Shown: in pieces, positions 54,780 to 64,000 of the stretch | Layout of the letters: each line of letters begins with the position of its first letter | How positions within the stretch are numbered: the stretch's first letter is position 1 | Source of the DNA: Eutreptiella sp. 'Long Island Sound 2002' | Taxonomy: Eukaryota > Euglenozoa > Euglenophyceae > Eutreptiales > Eutreptiaceae | Reading direction: 5' to 3' | Assembly (NCBI GenBank): GCA_964036045.1 | Contig: OZ038387.1 | Coordinates: forward strand, 59,144,604-59,208,603 | DNA: 64,000 nucleotides | The notes under the pieces: model-generated | What the model was told of the DNA's origin: nothing | Databases searched by the model: none | What the model saw: only the letters and a program-made list of their open reading frames with translations | Position numbers and translations under genes: made by a program

Positions 54780-55677
54780 GTACTTTCACTATTTGGTTCG
54801 CTAGGGCCCCGCACTGGGGCCAAGGTGGTCACGAGCTTTATGTGAGGATTCTACTGAAACCCTGCAGTGGTGGGGCCCCGATTGTTATGTATTTCCAGTG
54901 CTGGCTCCGTGTAAAATAGGTGGGACGCGTGGTTGTATGAAAGCAAAGAGAAGTGGTTTGTGGTGCATCAAGAACTTTGTTGTGGATGACCAACTTGTGC
55001 TCGTTTTGGAGGGCAAATGCAGTTGCACCCATGCCGCGGGCAGTTCACCCATGTTCCATGTCTTCTATTCAATGCAACGGATTCCCTAGGGGGGGATCGA
55101 ACAAGTGGTGAAGAGTTGCAATGCTCCAATCCCCTGCCCTTTTGCTGTCTTTGCTAAATGTAACCACCCTCAGCTGGGCCATGATCAATTCAAGAACCCG
55201 ATCAACAACAGAAATGTGCCACTGGCGGTCTGCTGACAGCATTGTGCGTCTGCCCCTCAACAGAGTGTCTTTGCGGTTGGTTTCTGTCCTTCCAACCGGG
55301 CTTAATCCTGCCACGGGCTCCGCATTACAAAACGACCGCATGGCACTGGTTTGGCATGCCACGGTGCTCATTTTAGGGTGATCTGCGTCCTACTGGACGG
55401 GTGCCTTCGAGACGCACTTTATGGAGCAAAGCAACCGACAACAAACTCCATCCCCGCAGTGGCGCGGCAAACCGTTATAAAACAAAGTGATCTCTGCTTG
55501 CGCCTGGCAGGTTACACTGTTTGTACGAATATGGGTGACCCTGCGATGGCAATAGGAATGCGCCCTGATTTCTGGAAAGAGATGGTTGCGCTTAAGGCTG
55601 CTCCAACCTGTGGGAATACAGGACTGTACCATTGAGCCAGACCACGACGGATCGCGACTTTTCTTGCACCCTCTCTG
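54780..55677. other. No convincing gene
   Basis: Several frames of 60-100 codons overlap on both strands (for example 55121-55381 plus and 55069-55371 minus). None has a domain, splice sites or a length that rises above chance. Confidence 0.4.
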
Positions 55678-56274
55678 ATGTCCCATTCAGGAGTGCCGGC
55701 TTCCTTTCCTGCAGCGTTACATGTTCCTAACCTCCATGCATTTATAGGATGGTTTCCACAGAAAATCCTGTTGTTCAAAGGCCACGTGCTCAGCAGCAGA
55801 GCACTCGGCACATCCAAACCACCAAACATTCACCCGGAGTTTGCGGTCCCTCGGTACTTACTCACATGTGGTAACTCTTCGAGGTGGCTGGAGGTGGCTG
55901 GTTCCGCTGGTACATGCGGCCTCTCGTCTTTAATGCACAAGAGTCATTGTTCGTCATCCATGCCACATGGCTCCGCGGGTCCCACTAGTCTGCGGCCTCG
56001 GCCCGCCCGACCCAGAGGTAGCACACAGCAGTCGGTTGCAGCAGGGCCACATACCCAGGTGCAGCAAGAGGGCATGTCGACAGTAGAACAAGACGCCCCA
56101 GATGGGCAGGGTAAGAGGCCTTTGATACTGAGAGAAAGGTCACAGGTGCGAGATGTGCTTCGTGCCCTCCCGCAGAAGGCTGCACGCCAACGTGATTCAA
56201 GAGGTGAAAGGCTGGTGGGTGTTAACGCGCTGGCGTATCACCCTGCTCACCCCGATGGGGACTGCCACTCTTAA
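55678..56274 (+). CDS. Hypothetical protein, 198 residues
   Basis: An ATG-started uninterrupted frame ending at TAA 56272-56274. The first third is hydrophobic/neutral (contains HAFIGWFPQKILLFKGHVL), the middle is Ser/Pro/Arg-rich, and the end is charged (RERSQVRDVLRALPQKAARQ), possibly helical. No motif or homologue is recognised. It may be a real short gene or chance. Confidence 0.3.
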   Translation: MSHSGVPASFPAALHVPNLHAFIGWFPQKILLFKGHVLSSRALGTSKPPNIHPEFAVPRYLLTCGNSSRWLEVAGSAGTCGLSSLMHKSHCSSSMPHGSAGPTSLRPRPARPRGSTQQSVAAGPHTQVQQEGMSTVEQDAPDGQGKRPLILRERSQVRDVLRALPQKAARQRDSRGERLVGVNALAYHPAHPDGDCHS

Positions 56275-56556
56275 GAAGTGTAGTTCCTAAGTCCTGTGCA
56301 TATAGGAAGGAAGAGAAGATTATCAAAAATTGATGTATACACATCGTGCTCTGTAGCCAACGGCTATCTTTAGTAAAAGGCGAAAGATAGATGCGGTATA
56401 AGCACAGAGCTGTGTTGTCGTTTTTGGGGTATGTTGCGCTGTTCACCAAAAAATCATGTGTTAGCAAGCATGTGGTTCTGAAATCCAGTACACTCGGTTA
56501 CCGGAATCGAACCACCGATTCTGCCGAAAGATTCTGAGGAAGCAAGTACAAAGTAT

Positions 56557-56629
56557 CGCCCCAGACTGGGATCGAACCAGCGACCTTGCGGTTAACAGCC
56601 GCACGCTCTGCCGATTGAGCTACCAGGGC
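56557..56629 (-). tRNA. tRNA-Asn (anticodon GUU)
   Basis: The minus strand folds as a canonical 73-nt cloverleaf: acceptor GCCCTGG/CTGGGGC (with G-U pairs), D stem GCTC/GAGC, anticodon stem TGCGG/CCGCA with loop CTGTTAA (anticodon GTT), variable loop AGGTC, T arm GCTGG-TTCGATC-CCAGT and discriminator G. The A box (TAGCTCAATCGG) and B box (GGTTCGATCCC) are intact. There is no intron and CCA is not encoded. No strong T-run follows, so the terminator is unclear; a tRNA pseudogene that kept its fold cannot be excluded. Confidence 0.9.
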
Positions 56630-57040
56630 TGTTGTGCTGCGACACTCCAAAAATTGGGATCTCGTCAGCATCAACAAAAACACATCTAACCCATTGTCCC
56701 AAAGTTGGTGGAAACAATGAGACAATGATAAAAAAAGAATGATGTAGCCCAACAATTCAAAATGCAATGTTTCATGAGGCGGGGGTAATGTAAAACGACC
56801 CTTCCTCATTTTGCACAACAAAGACGCAAGACGAGCACTGTGTGTCAGTGTGACTACTTACCCCTCTTGGGCCGTTTCACCCGCCTCAGTGACCAAGTGA
56901 ACCACCAACTAGGGAGTGAGGCCCTTGTCGTCAGTTCAGATCCGCTGCATGTTCCTCCTGGTTGGCCATGCCCAGTTTGGTGTCCCTAAACCGCCTCCTG
57001 CAACCCACCCACTTGGGGAAGGTCCCGTTTCTTGGTTGCC

Positions 57041-57065
57041 GCTCTGCCGATTGAGCTACCAGGGC
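57041..57065 (-). repeat. tRNA-Asn 5' fragment
   Basis: 25 bases identical to the 5' end of the tRNA at 56557-56629 (acceptor strand plus D arm), same orientation, about 0.4 kb away. The anticodon and T arms are missing. At 56497-56513 there is also an isolated GGTTCGATTCC B box on minus. Confidence 0.8.
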
Positions 57066-57930
57066 GGGTTTTCCCTGCTGCATTGTTTGTGAACTGTGTC
57101 TCCGTCAAATTTTTTGGGACTGCCTCTCTATCAGAGCACGAGTTGCTCAGCCTCTTTGGCACGGGAGACTGCACCAGCTGCGGACACGGAGGGACCAAAA
57201 CCTCGCGATACTGAATCTGTGCGACTTGTGCAAAAAATCGGCCCCTGCACTGTCAGAGGATCGGTTCTCTCGGCCCATCAATAATCTGTACACCACTGCC
57301 ATCAACGAACCGCCAAGAACCAGCGAGCACCAACCCAAGCAAGCGCTTCGGCACCACTGTCTCCAATGTGTTTGTCAGATGGAGTCCACCGTGCTCAGCG
57401 AGATAATGCGTGGCTGCAGTTGCATGAGTCCGAAGACGACACAGCACAGCGCCCAGTCATGGGAGCCTGTTCACCCCTTTGGACGATACGGCGTCTGCAC
57501 AAACTGCTGGAGTCCGGTGCCTGCCGGGTCGCAGCGACAAAACGATGCACCCCACAACTTTGGTGCTGGAATCCAAAATCGCGAAGCTGTCCATCAACAG
57601 CGCGAAATTGGAAGTATTAAGTGACAGCTGTGGCCGTTTGCCAACTGTCGCCAAAGAAGTGGCCCTGTGTAGCCACAGCCACTGTTGGGCGGCCAGAACC
57701 GTCAGCTGTCTCGCTGTCTCGCCTGTGGCCCTTTTCAACCCGGGTTGGCCACCTTGTTGAAGGCAGAATGGGTCTCATGAGCGCCTTTCGTGCAGCACCA
57801 CTGAACACAGGGCCGAGTCTGTGGGCTGCGGAAGAGGAATCCCTGACTCCTTTTTCCAAACCAGTGTACAAGCAGTTGTCGTGCAGGTGGCAAAGGGCAC
57901 AGCGGAACCAGCGGACATTCGGCAGACTCT

Positions 57931-58797
57931 CTAGCGGCGCTCGAGGGTGTAAACACGGATGGCCTCACACCGATAACTCGGGTGGTATTCCGCCGGGTCT
58001 GCCTCGGACCATCGGAATAAGGGGCCGAGAAGCCGGAAGAACAAGGCATCCACCTCCCGCGACCGCGTTTGGTGTGCCAGCAGCACCACTGCTTCTGGGC
58101 GAGTGATGGTGAGGGCGTCCAGGGCCCGCACCAAAAGCGGCACCAGCTCTGCCAGCCACACGACATCTGCCGCCAAGATGATGTCTATGGGCTCGTCCTG
58201 GGGCCACTGTGGGTCGCCCCAATCCAGCTCTCGGACACGCACATCGCGGCACACCTCCTCTGTGGCCCCCCAGAGCGCCAGCGTCTCACCTGCGGTTCGT
58301 TGGAGCGGCGCCACGCGGTACGCAAGGTCCGTCAAGTGCACGCGACGCGCACCCAGCGCCGCCGCCGCCAGCCCTGCAACCCCCGTACCGGACCCCAGCT
58401 CGACCACGTGCCGGCCCCGGACGCCGCTGCTCCGCGAGTGCTCGAGGAACTTGCTGAGCACCACCGCCCCGTCCCACGTCGTCCGCCCGGTGTCCCCATG
58501 CGCCTGATCAGCGGGCAAGCGCCCGTCGTGTGGCTGGGCACACGGCGCAGCGATGCGGAGGCCTGCGACGTGCAACGCGTCGGCTTCCAGAGGAAAGTGA
58601 CGCCCGGCAATTTGGAGCACAGGCTCGGGGTCACGAGGGCCCAGAGCTTTCCAGATCCGCGTCTCAGGATCCCACGCGTAGATGGTGCCATCAGCAGTCG
58701 TCCGGGTGCGAGGGCGAGGGCCAGAGTAAGAGTTCACAGGCGCGAGGAGCGCCAGCAATAGATAATGCAGCATCACCCACAAGGACAAGCATGTCAT
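57931..58797 (-). CDS. METTL21-like (Methyltransf_16) protein-lysine methyltransferase
   Basis: A single exon of 288 residues from ATG 58797 to TAG 57931 (an in-frame ATG at 58836 would add 13). It is a class I SAM-dependent fold: TTWDGAVVLSKFL (about 106-118) is the W-D substrate/cofactor entry motif, VELGSGTGVAGL (132-143) the SAM-binding motif I, HLTDL the acidic post-I strand, LDWGD (191-195), and DIILAADVVW (205-214) corresponds to the family DxxY-type motif. Members methylate lysines of chaperones or elongation factors. Residues 1-22 (MTCLSLWVMLHYLLLALLAP) look like a signal or anchor sequence, which is unusual for a mostly cytosolic family and could mean secretory or plastid routing. 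Upstream on minus lies a pyrimidine tract ending in CAG, so a 5' non-coding exon is possible. Confidence 0.85.
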   Translation of the reverse strand: MTCLSLWVMLHYLLLALLAPVNSYSGPRPRTRTTADGTIYAWDPETRIWKALGPRDPEPVLQIAGRHFPLEADALHVAGLRIAAPCAQPHDGRLPADQAHGDTGRTTWDGAVVLSKFLEHSRSSGVRGRHVVELGSGTGVAGLAAAALGARRVHLTDLAYRVAPLQRTAGETLALWGATEEVCRDVRVRELDWGDPQWPQDEPIDIILAADVVWLAELVPLLVRALDALTITRPEAVVLLAHQTRSREVDALFFRLLGPLFRWSEADPAEYHPSYRCEAIRVYTLERR

Positions 58798-58801
58798 CAG
58801 T

Positions 58802-59044
58802 TCAAATGTGCAGCCATGGACCTGACAACCGCCCATGAGGTGGGGGGAAGGGGGCTGGAGGGGGGGGGGATTGTGACAAATGAGCGCACGCCTCAAACTT
58901 TTGCTGCTGCGATGCAAGATCGCGAAGGTGTGAATCAAAATCGTGAATACGAAGCATCACGCCTCGGAAAACAAGGACTTGCTTCGCATCTTCATCACTG
59001 AAAAGCGTCCCGGCAAGGTTCCAGGGGGTAATGGCCATAGTCAT
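58802..59044 (-). other. Minus-strand frame upstream of METTL21-like gene
   Basis: ATG 59044 opens a frame with good codon use for about 55 residues (MTMAITPWNLAGTLFSDEDA, then LRIHDFDSHLRDLASQQQKF), then runs into a poly-Pro/pyrimidine stretch and stops. It may be an exon or upstream ORF of the methyltransferase transcript. The opposite strand is also open here. Confidence 0.3.
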
Positions 59045-59146
59045 TCTTGTGGCCAGGTTGCGCCTTGTCCAAGGTATACTACCTGTTTGGACTGTAGGTT
59101 TTTTTCGGCACCGAAATCATTTTGGTCCCATTGTCATCAAGAACCA

Positions 59147-59431
59147 CTAATCCTCCCAGTTGGCCGCATGCGGACTGTCCATGTAGTTGGCCGCCTTGTT
59201 TCCGCCAACCATTATGACCAGCAAAGGGTCTCTCATTTCAAGAGCTGTGCGAGTGCTCCACAGGTGTTTGAGGAGCAAGATGCAACAGAAAATGGCCTCC
59301 CCATTCGCAAGCATACTACCGGCATTCACACAGGGGTTCTGGTTTAGAAGTTTGAGCAGAATCTGGTAGGCAGGTGCGTGGCATTCTACGAAAATTAGGG
59401 CCCATGTGCCGATGGTGCGTCGGTCGTTCAT
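59147..59431 (-). CDS. Unrecognised ORF, 94 residues
   Basis: ATG 59431 to TAG 59147 with regular codon use (MNDRRTIGTWALIFVECHAP ... GEAIFCCILLLKHLWSTRTA). It is mildly hydrophobic in the middle. No motif is recognised. It could be an exon of a minus-strand gene with the frames at 59.43-60.01 kb, but I found no consistent splice pattern. Confidence 0.3.
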   Translation of the reverse strand: MNDRRTIGTWALIFVECHAPAYQILLKLLNQNPCVNAGSMLANGEAIFCCILLLKHLWSTRTALEMRDPLLVIMVGGNKAANYMDSPHAANWED

Positions 59432-60009
59432 GCGACCTCATTCTTGAATGATGGTAAATTCGGCAGATGGGTGCAACTTGGTACTTGGTTGTTGCAAGAG
59501 CAAGGGGTAATCCTTTCTCTCTTTCCCACTGCCTGCTTCATCAGTGTCTGGTGCCATGTTTTTGAATGGCGCACAGGGGGTAAGGGTGTGGAACACAATG
59601 GGGTTTGGGATGGGATTGCATGCATCTTGCATGGGTGTTCAGAGCCACTTACAATGACCCTGTGGCATCCCACAGTGGAAGGCCATAGCTTTGTACCTCT
59701 CCTTGCCCTGCTGTGAGTTTTTTTTTGTGCTGTCCGCCACACCTGAGAGTGGCCCCATGCGGGGAGCAGAATCATGGCTATGCGTAATGGTTTGGCGTTC
59801 AGGGTTTTTGACAAAACAGTCCCCAAAATCCCAGTAGAGGTATGAACAACTAACGGGGTATGCCTTGCGGCCACACGTCTGTTGGCGGACAGAAAATTCA
59901 ATAGAACAGTCCCATTGTAGCTTACAAAACCACCGTCGTCCTTCATCTGAATCCTCATCTTCAGCTTCATCATTCCACATGCATCTGCTCCTTCCCTAAT
60001 GCCGCTCAT
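59428..60009 (-). other. Overlapping minus-strand frames, unresolved
   Basis: Two frames overlap: one from ATG 60009 (MSGIREGADACGMMKLKMRI...) and one from ATG 59980 with an acidic start (MWNDEAEDEDSDEGRRW...). Both look protein-like over the first 50-70 codons. At most one is real; I cannot decide which. Confidence 0.25.
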
Positions 60010-62190
60010 TCATTCTCTCACATTCATTCATTTCCTTCTTTTCAGTGTTGCGCCTTTTCTCACTTGTCTGCCTGGCTGTCTACCCTTGTACTCCCGTTCA
60101 ACGTTTTCTCATCTGTGACCCAATTGGCCTCCCCGCAGAGGTTTCTCTTCAACTTCCTTCATCCACACTACTACTTTAGGGCACTCCTTGTCCACGCATG
60201 TCTCCATGTTCCCACCCATAGTGCTGGTTCGTCCTGTGTTCTCTTGACCTCTTTAAGCTAGTGAGCTTCCACCTGTAGCACATACTGCATCCTCACAGAT
60301 CCCCGTTGTATCATCATCCACTGCTGCTTGAAGTCCTTTCACGCCAAGGATTTCATTGCTATTCACTCCTGCAGCCATACTTCCGTGGCCCTACATGCCC
60401 GCAGCGCTGCCCCATTGTAGGCCACTGTAACTTGCCAAAATTGTAGACCCCAATGTCATGATGCCATTGTCTTCGGCTCATCTAACCGCTTCTCTCGTCC
60501 AGCATAACTATAGCACACCAATTGGTTTCTGTTGACTTCGACAATAATGCGAGAACGCCTTGGCCCTGCTGTAGACCCGGCACTACACGTGTTGTTGCGG
60601 CCCCTGCCCCCCTGCTCACGCCTCGGGGGTTGGGTTCCAGAAGTGAACGGAAATCCCCCTTGTATTTTTGGCGCTCTACAGTGGGAAGGAAAATCCGCGA
60701 CCCCCTGCCCCTGAGATTTGGGTGGGCCACATGGCTGCGGAGGACAGGGGGTCTGCCTCAGGGCCCGACCTGCCGGCCCGGCCCAGAGCCTCATCCCTGC
60801 CGACCCCTGCTGGCTCAACTCCTAAAATCTCCTGAGACCTCCTGAAAATGGTTTTCCCCAACCATCACAGACACGCGTGCACCCGGGCAGTATTAGGCAC
60901 CACAGGATGTTTGGGCCCCAGGTTGCCGTGGCAGCATGGACCATCAGTTCCCCGGGCTCGGCAGCAAATACTCCAGATCAGTCAACCCTGCAAGGGCCCT
61001 GCAAGGATGGGACCATTTGTGACATGAACAGTTGAACACATCTGCACCTCCCGAGGGAATTTCAGATTCCCCACTCCATACCGTCCCGCTCTGCGATTCC
61101 CGAGCCCAGGTACGCGCCAGAAGAGGATTGGAAGGTTACCCCCCCCCCCATCTTCAGGGTACCGGTCAGGTCCGTTCCACCTGCTTTCAACCGCCCCGGA
61201 CTGCCTTCCAACCGTTTTGTAACCCCCAGCACTTCCCCAACAACCGCTTTCCCAACCGCCAGTACCCGCCTTTGAGCTCTGGTTGCAAACCTCCGGCCTC
61301 TCTTCTGCCCCTTACCCATGGTTGAAAAAACGGGTATTTGAGCATCTATGGAGACCCACGTAGTGGCTGCTAGGCCCATGTAGCCCGATCCATGATTGAC
61401 CAGCTGGAAGTAGGAATGTGACAGGGGACCACAGCGTAGAGGTCTGAGGGGGGTGGGTGGAACCCCCACCACCACCCTCCCAGCCCCACCGGCGTTGAGT
61501 TGTGAAATGGAACTCTGCCCTTGGATCCCTGGCACGCATAATTGTCTTCCCCCTCAACAGGCTCCTCTGCGGAGGGCTTCCCACAAATTGGCCCCAACCC
61601 ACAACCGCATGCACAGCCAAGCGTTGTCAAATCAAATTGTTGGGGCTCCAACTGGTGATGGAATGATTGGGCGTCCAATTAATGCATTCAGTCATGCTCA
61701 TTGTACACTGCCGTAAATCTGTCAGACTGGCCACCGCGGGGGCACTGCCCCCACACCTATGGCTGAGGGAACCATCCACATGGAAGAAGGCGGTACACCT
61801 CGGGTTCACTCTGCCCCCCTGCTGGCGTGCTGGGGACGAGATGAGTGGTACCGAGACCACATTTCGGGGACTGGTGAGACGAACCCTGCCTGTTAAGGGC
61901 TCACGACCGGCCCTGCACTCCTACCAGTGTGTACAGTCTCAGCTCATCGCCACCAGGCTTGCGCAGAGAAAAATCATGGGGATGATCAACTGTAGAAACA
62001 AGATTATTGGTACAACAACAAGATCAGTAAATAAACTGCAGAATTACCTGTGCGAATACGCTGATGGGTTGTGGATGGTGAATTCGGTTTCAAGAAGTAG
62101 AGCTGCACCACGCCCACCCTGGGCTGGGCCCACCACAGGTTGAATCACAAAAACCTAAATTTTGGCACGTGGCACAGGCCAAGTTCTTGC
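60010..62190. other. No convincing gene
   Basis: Open frames at 60522-60845, 61032-61325 and 61667-62143 lack domains and splice support. A minus-strand FFHVDGSLSHRCGG segment near 61.79 kb faintly resembles an RNase H start, but no further motif follows. Confidence 0.4.
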
Positions 62191-62192
62191 AC

Positions 62193-62447
62193 CGCGTGTG
62201 CACTGCGTGTGCACTGCGTGCATACTGCGCACGCAGAGGTTGGGATACTCACCCAAGAATACCTGTCACCTGTCTAGGGGATGGAGATTCCTTGAAGACC
62301 CTTTAGCCCCAAGACACAAGGCAAGTGCACAAATGCAATGAAGGAATGTGGGTTGTGAGTTATCCTCGAGTGCCTTACCTTGTTGGTGAAGGTTGATATC
62401 CGAAGGGCGCTTGAATCCAAAACTTCGCACTGCGTGCGCACTGCGTG
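62193..62447. repeat. GCACTGCGTG motifs, related to the 51.7-52.4 kb element
   Basis: GTGCACTGCGTGTGCACTGC at about 62197 and CGCACTGCGTGCGCACTGCG at about 62426 bracket about 200 bp. They resemble GCACTGCGCGCGCACTGCGC at 51676 and 52377, so this may be another, diverged member. Confidence 0.5.
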
Positions 62448-62658
62448 CATGGCATTCACACAGAGCCATCATTCAAACAAACGGGCACAACATATCTGGG
62501 CCTTGGTTTTAATTGCAAACTACAGTTGCACCCGGTTCCCAGGGGCCACCCACACACACCCACACCCACGCCCACATACTTTGCAAAAAGATCCCACACA
62601 ACCACCCTGAAGGCAACAGGCCCGTCACACCATTAGGCGCTATTGACTTGGGGATTTG

Positions 62659-62661
<3 letters not shown>

Positions 62662-62713
<52 letters not shown>

Positions 62714-62830
62714 CGCGCGCGGGGTGAGGAGATCAAGCGCACAGCCAGAGCACAGGACTGATCGTCAAAACAACTCGTCAGGCCAACATCAATAGAAAGC
62801 CATGAGGCTAGGCGCCTTTCTGACGAACAG
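62662..62830 (+). repeat. (CA)25 microsatellite with dispersed tail
   Basis: A perfect CA tract to 62711 is followed by TGCGCGCGCG and, at 62772-62825, the CTCGTCAGGC...AAAGCCATGA...CTAGGCGCCTTTCTGA blocks found at 35.6 kb. A second CA tract (62936-62957) and TCAGAAAGGCGCCTAA at 63036 lie just beyond, in inverted order. Confidence 0.8.
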
Positions 62831-62922
62831 TGAGCACACACACACACTCGATGGTAACCGCAGACAAGAACAAAGCAAGAAAAGCAGTGGAAGAAAACTC
62901 CTCAGGGACAGCAGCGCTGTCC

Positions 62923-62956
<34 letters not shown>

Positions 62957-63345
62957 TGCACACGCATACAACGTGGCTGCGTGCCATCAGTGAAGTAGTC
63001 CAGCTGCTGGACATCACTTTCCTGTTCCACCTTTCAGAAAGGCGCCTAATGTGTATCATGCACTGCTTTTGTGGCCGGCTACCATCCCCCCTCCCTTGCC
63101 AATGCCCCCCCCCCCCCCATGCCAATGCCCCGCCCCCCATGCCAATGCCCCCCGAATCGGCAAAGAAATCCCAACAAATCGGCGAACAAATCGGCGCACC
63201 GATTTTTCGGCAAAACAGGCTCCCAGTGCCCTGGATCTCAGTCCCAGGCCCCAAACATACCTTCCTTATGGTTCCTCAATAGTTGCAATCATGTGGAAAC
63301 GCAAAATATCTCTCAATTTTCAATTTTTTTTTTTTCGTCTCTCGG

Positions 63346-63890
63346 TCTCTACATGGTCCCTGAGCGGCTGAGCAGTGGTATAGCAGTGCACAGTGGTTTC
63401 CCCGGTAGTATATGCGAGGACACACATTGTTGCTGGCGTGGGTTCACTTCCCAATGTTTTCGGACCGGAATTTTTTTCCATTTTTTTTCACATGTCTTCC
63501 TGAGAAAATTGGTTCTCCATGCACAAACAAAGCCTTCTGGAAGAAGATAAATGCACACAGGCTTCCCATTTGCATCCCACTGTGTGCTGGGTGGGTGTGC
63601 AGCACTGATTTGCAATCATCTCTCTGTCTGTACATGGTCCCTGAGGCTACAGATAGTGGTACAAGGCAGTCGTCCAGTGGTATGCACCATGTTTGCTGAT
63701 TCTCTGACGTGGATTCACATCCAGGCCCGATTTTTTTGGCATTTTTTGTCACTTGTCTTGCTGAGAAGATTGGTTTGCCATGCACAAACAAAGCTTGCCA
63801 GAAGAAGATAAATACACACAGGCTTTCCATTTGCATCTCACTGTGTGCTCGGTGGGTGTGCAGCTCTGATCTGCAACCAAAGCTGTCCCG
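63346..63890 (+). repeat. Tandem duplication, 280-bp unit, two copies
   Basis: TACATGGTCCCTGAG (63350 and 63630), CATGCACAAACAAAGC and GAAGAAGATAAATxCACACA recur in order with a period of about 280 bp and about 85% similarity by eye. Frames running through both copies carry duplicated peptides and are not a gene. Confidence 0.85.
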
Positions 63891-64000
63891 CAGAAAAGGT
63901 TGATCATCAGGGGACAATGAATCCCAGGGGACCACAGACTCGTCTTTTTATGGGCAGTAAAAACACTTCATGGTGCCAATCTGAACAACCAATATAGAAA

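Noticed and set aside
61627-61860. FFHVDGSLSHRCGG as an RNase H start
   Set aside because: Only the DGS motif is present; the later RNase H motifs are absent in all three minus frames nearby.

Overview
This is nuclear DNA of a eukaryote, most likely a unicellular alga or other protist with a large, intron- and repeat-rich genome. The evidence is short exons bounded by clear GT...AG sites, a split SURF1 gene (mitochondrial cytochrome oxidase assembly), a METTL21-type methyltransferase, LINE, Ty3/gypsy-like and DDE transposon remains, minisatellites and long poly-C tracts. There are no bacterial-style operons. The lineage cannot be fixed from this window; chromerid, dinoflagellate-like or haptophyte/green algal origins all remain possible.

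Layout. 1.19-2.71 kb (+): an intact single-exon gene for a secreted, Ser/Pro/Thr-rich surface protein with a C-terminal hydrophobic tail. 5.48-23.14 kb (+): a gene I assembled from 15 short exons with consistent splice phases, encoding a 630-residue coiled-coil protein with a CxxCxGxG motif and a GRF-like zinc finger. Its introns carry a broken DDE transposase, tandem repeats, a 624-bp element with inverted ends that holds a SAM-like exon, and poly-C tracts nearly always on the sense strand. 24.5-34 kb: transposon graveyard (second DDE transposase with a nested insertion and a 17-bp target duplication, a LINE RNase H/C-terminal ORF, a gypsy reverse transcriptase scrap). 34.86-47.10 kb (-): SURF1 in at least six exons, whose large last intron holds three kinds of GC-rich satellite arrays and a second, frameshifted LINE. 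47.80-48.27 kb (+): one well-bounded exon with a polyproline run.

49.0-50.6 kb: an element with 220-bp terminal inverted repeats. 51.66-52.41 kb: a smaller repeat-bounded unit carrying a Tudor/SH3-like ORF. 53.6-54.8 kb: further copies of dispersed repeats. 56.56-56.63 kb (-): a complete tRNA-Asn(GUU), flanked by tRNA fragments. 57.93-58.80 kb (-): a METTL21-like protein-lysine methyltransferase with an N-terminal signal-like segment. 59-64 kb: weak ORFs, CA microsatellites and a 280-bp tandem duplication.

The genes do not form a pathway. SURF1 acts in mitochondria, the mucin-like protein at the cell surface, and the coiled-coil/GRF and METTL21 proteins in unknown settings. Most of the window is repeat-derived. 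Exon coordinates were derived by hand from open frames, splice sites and phase agreement; no transcript or database search was available.
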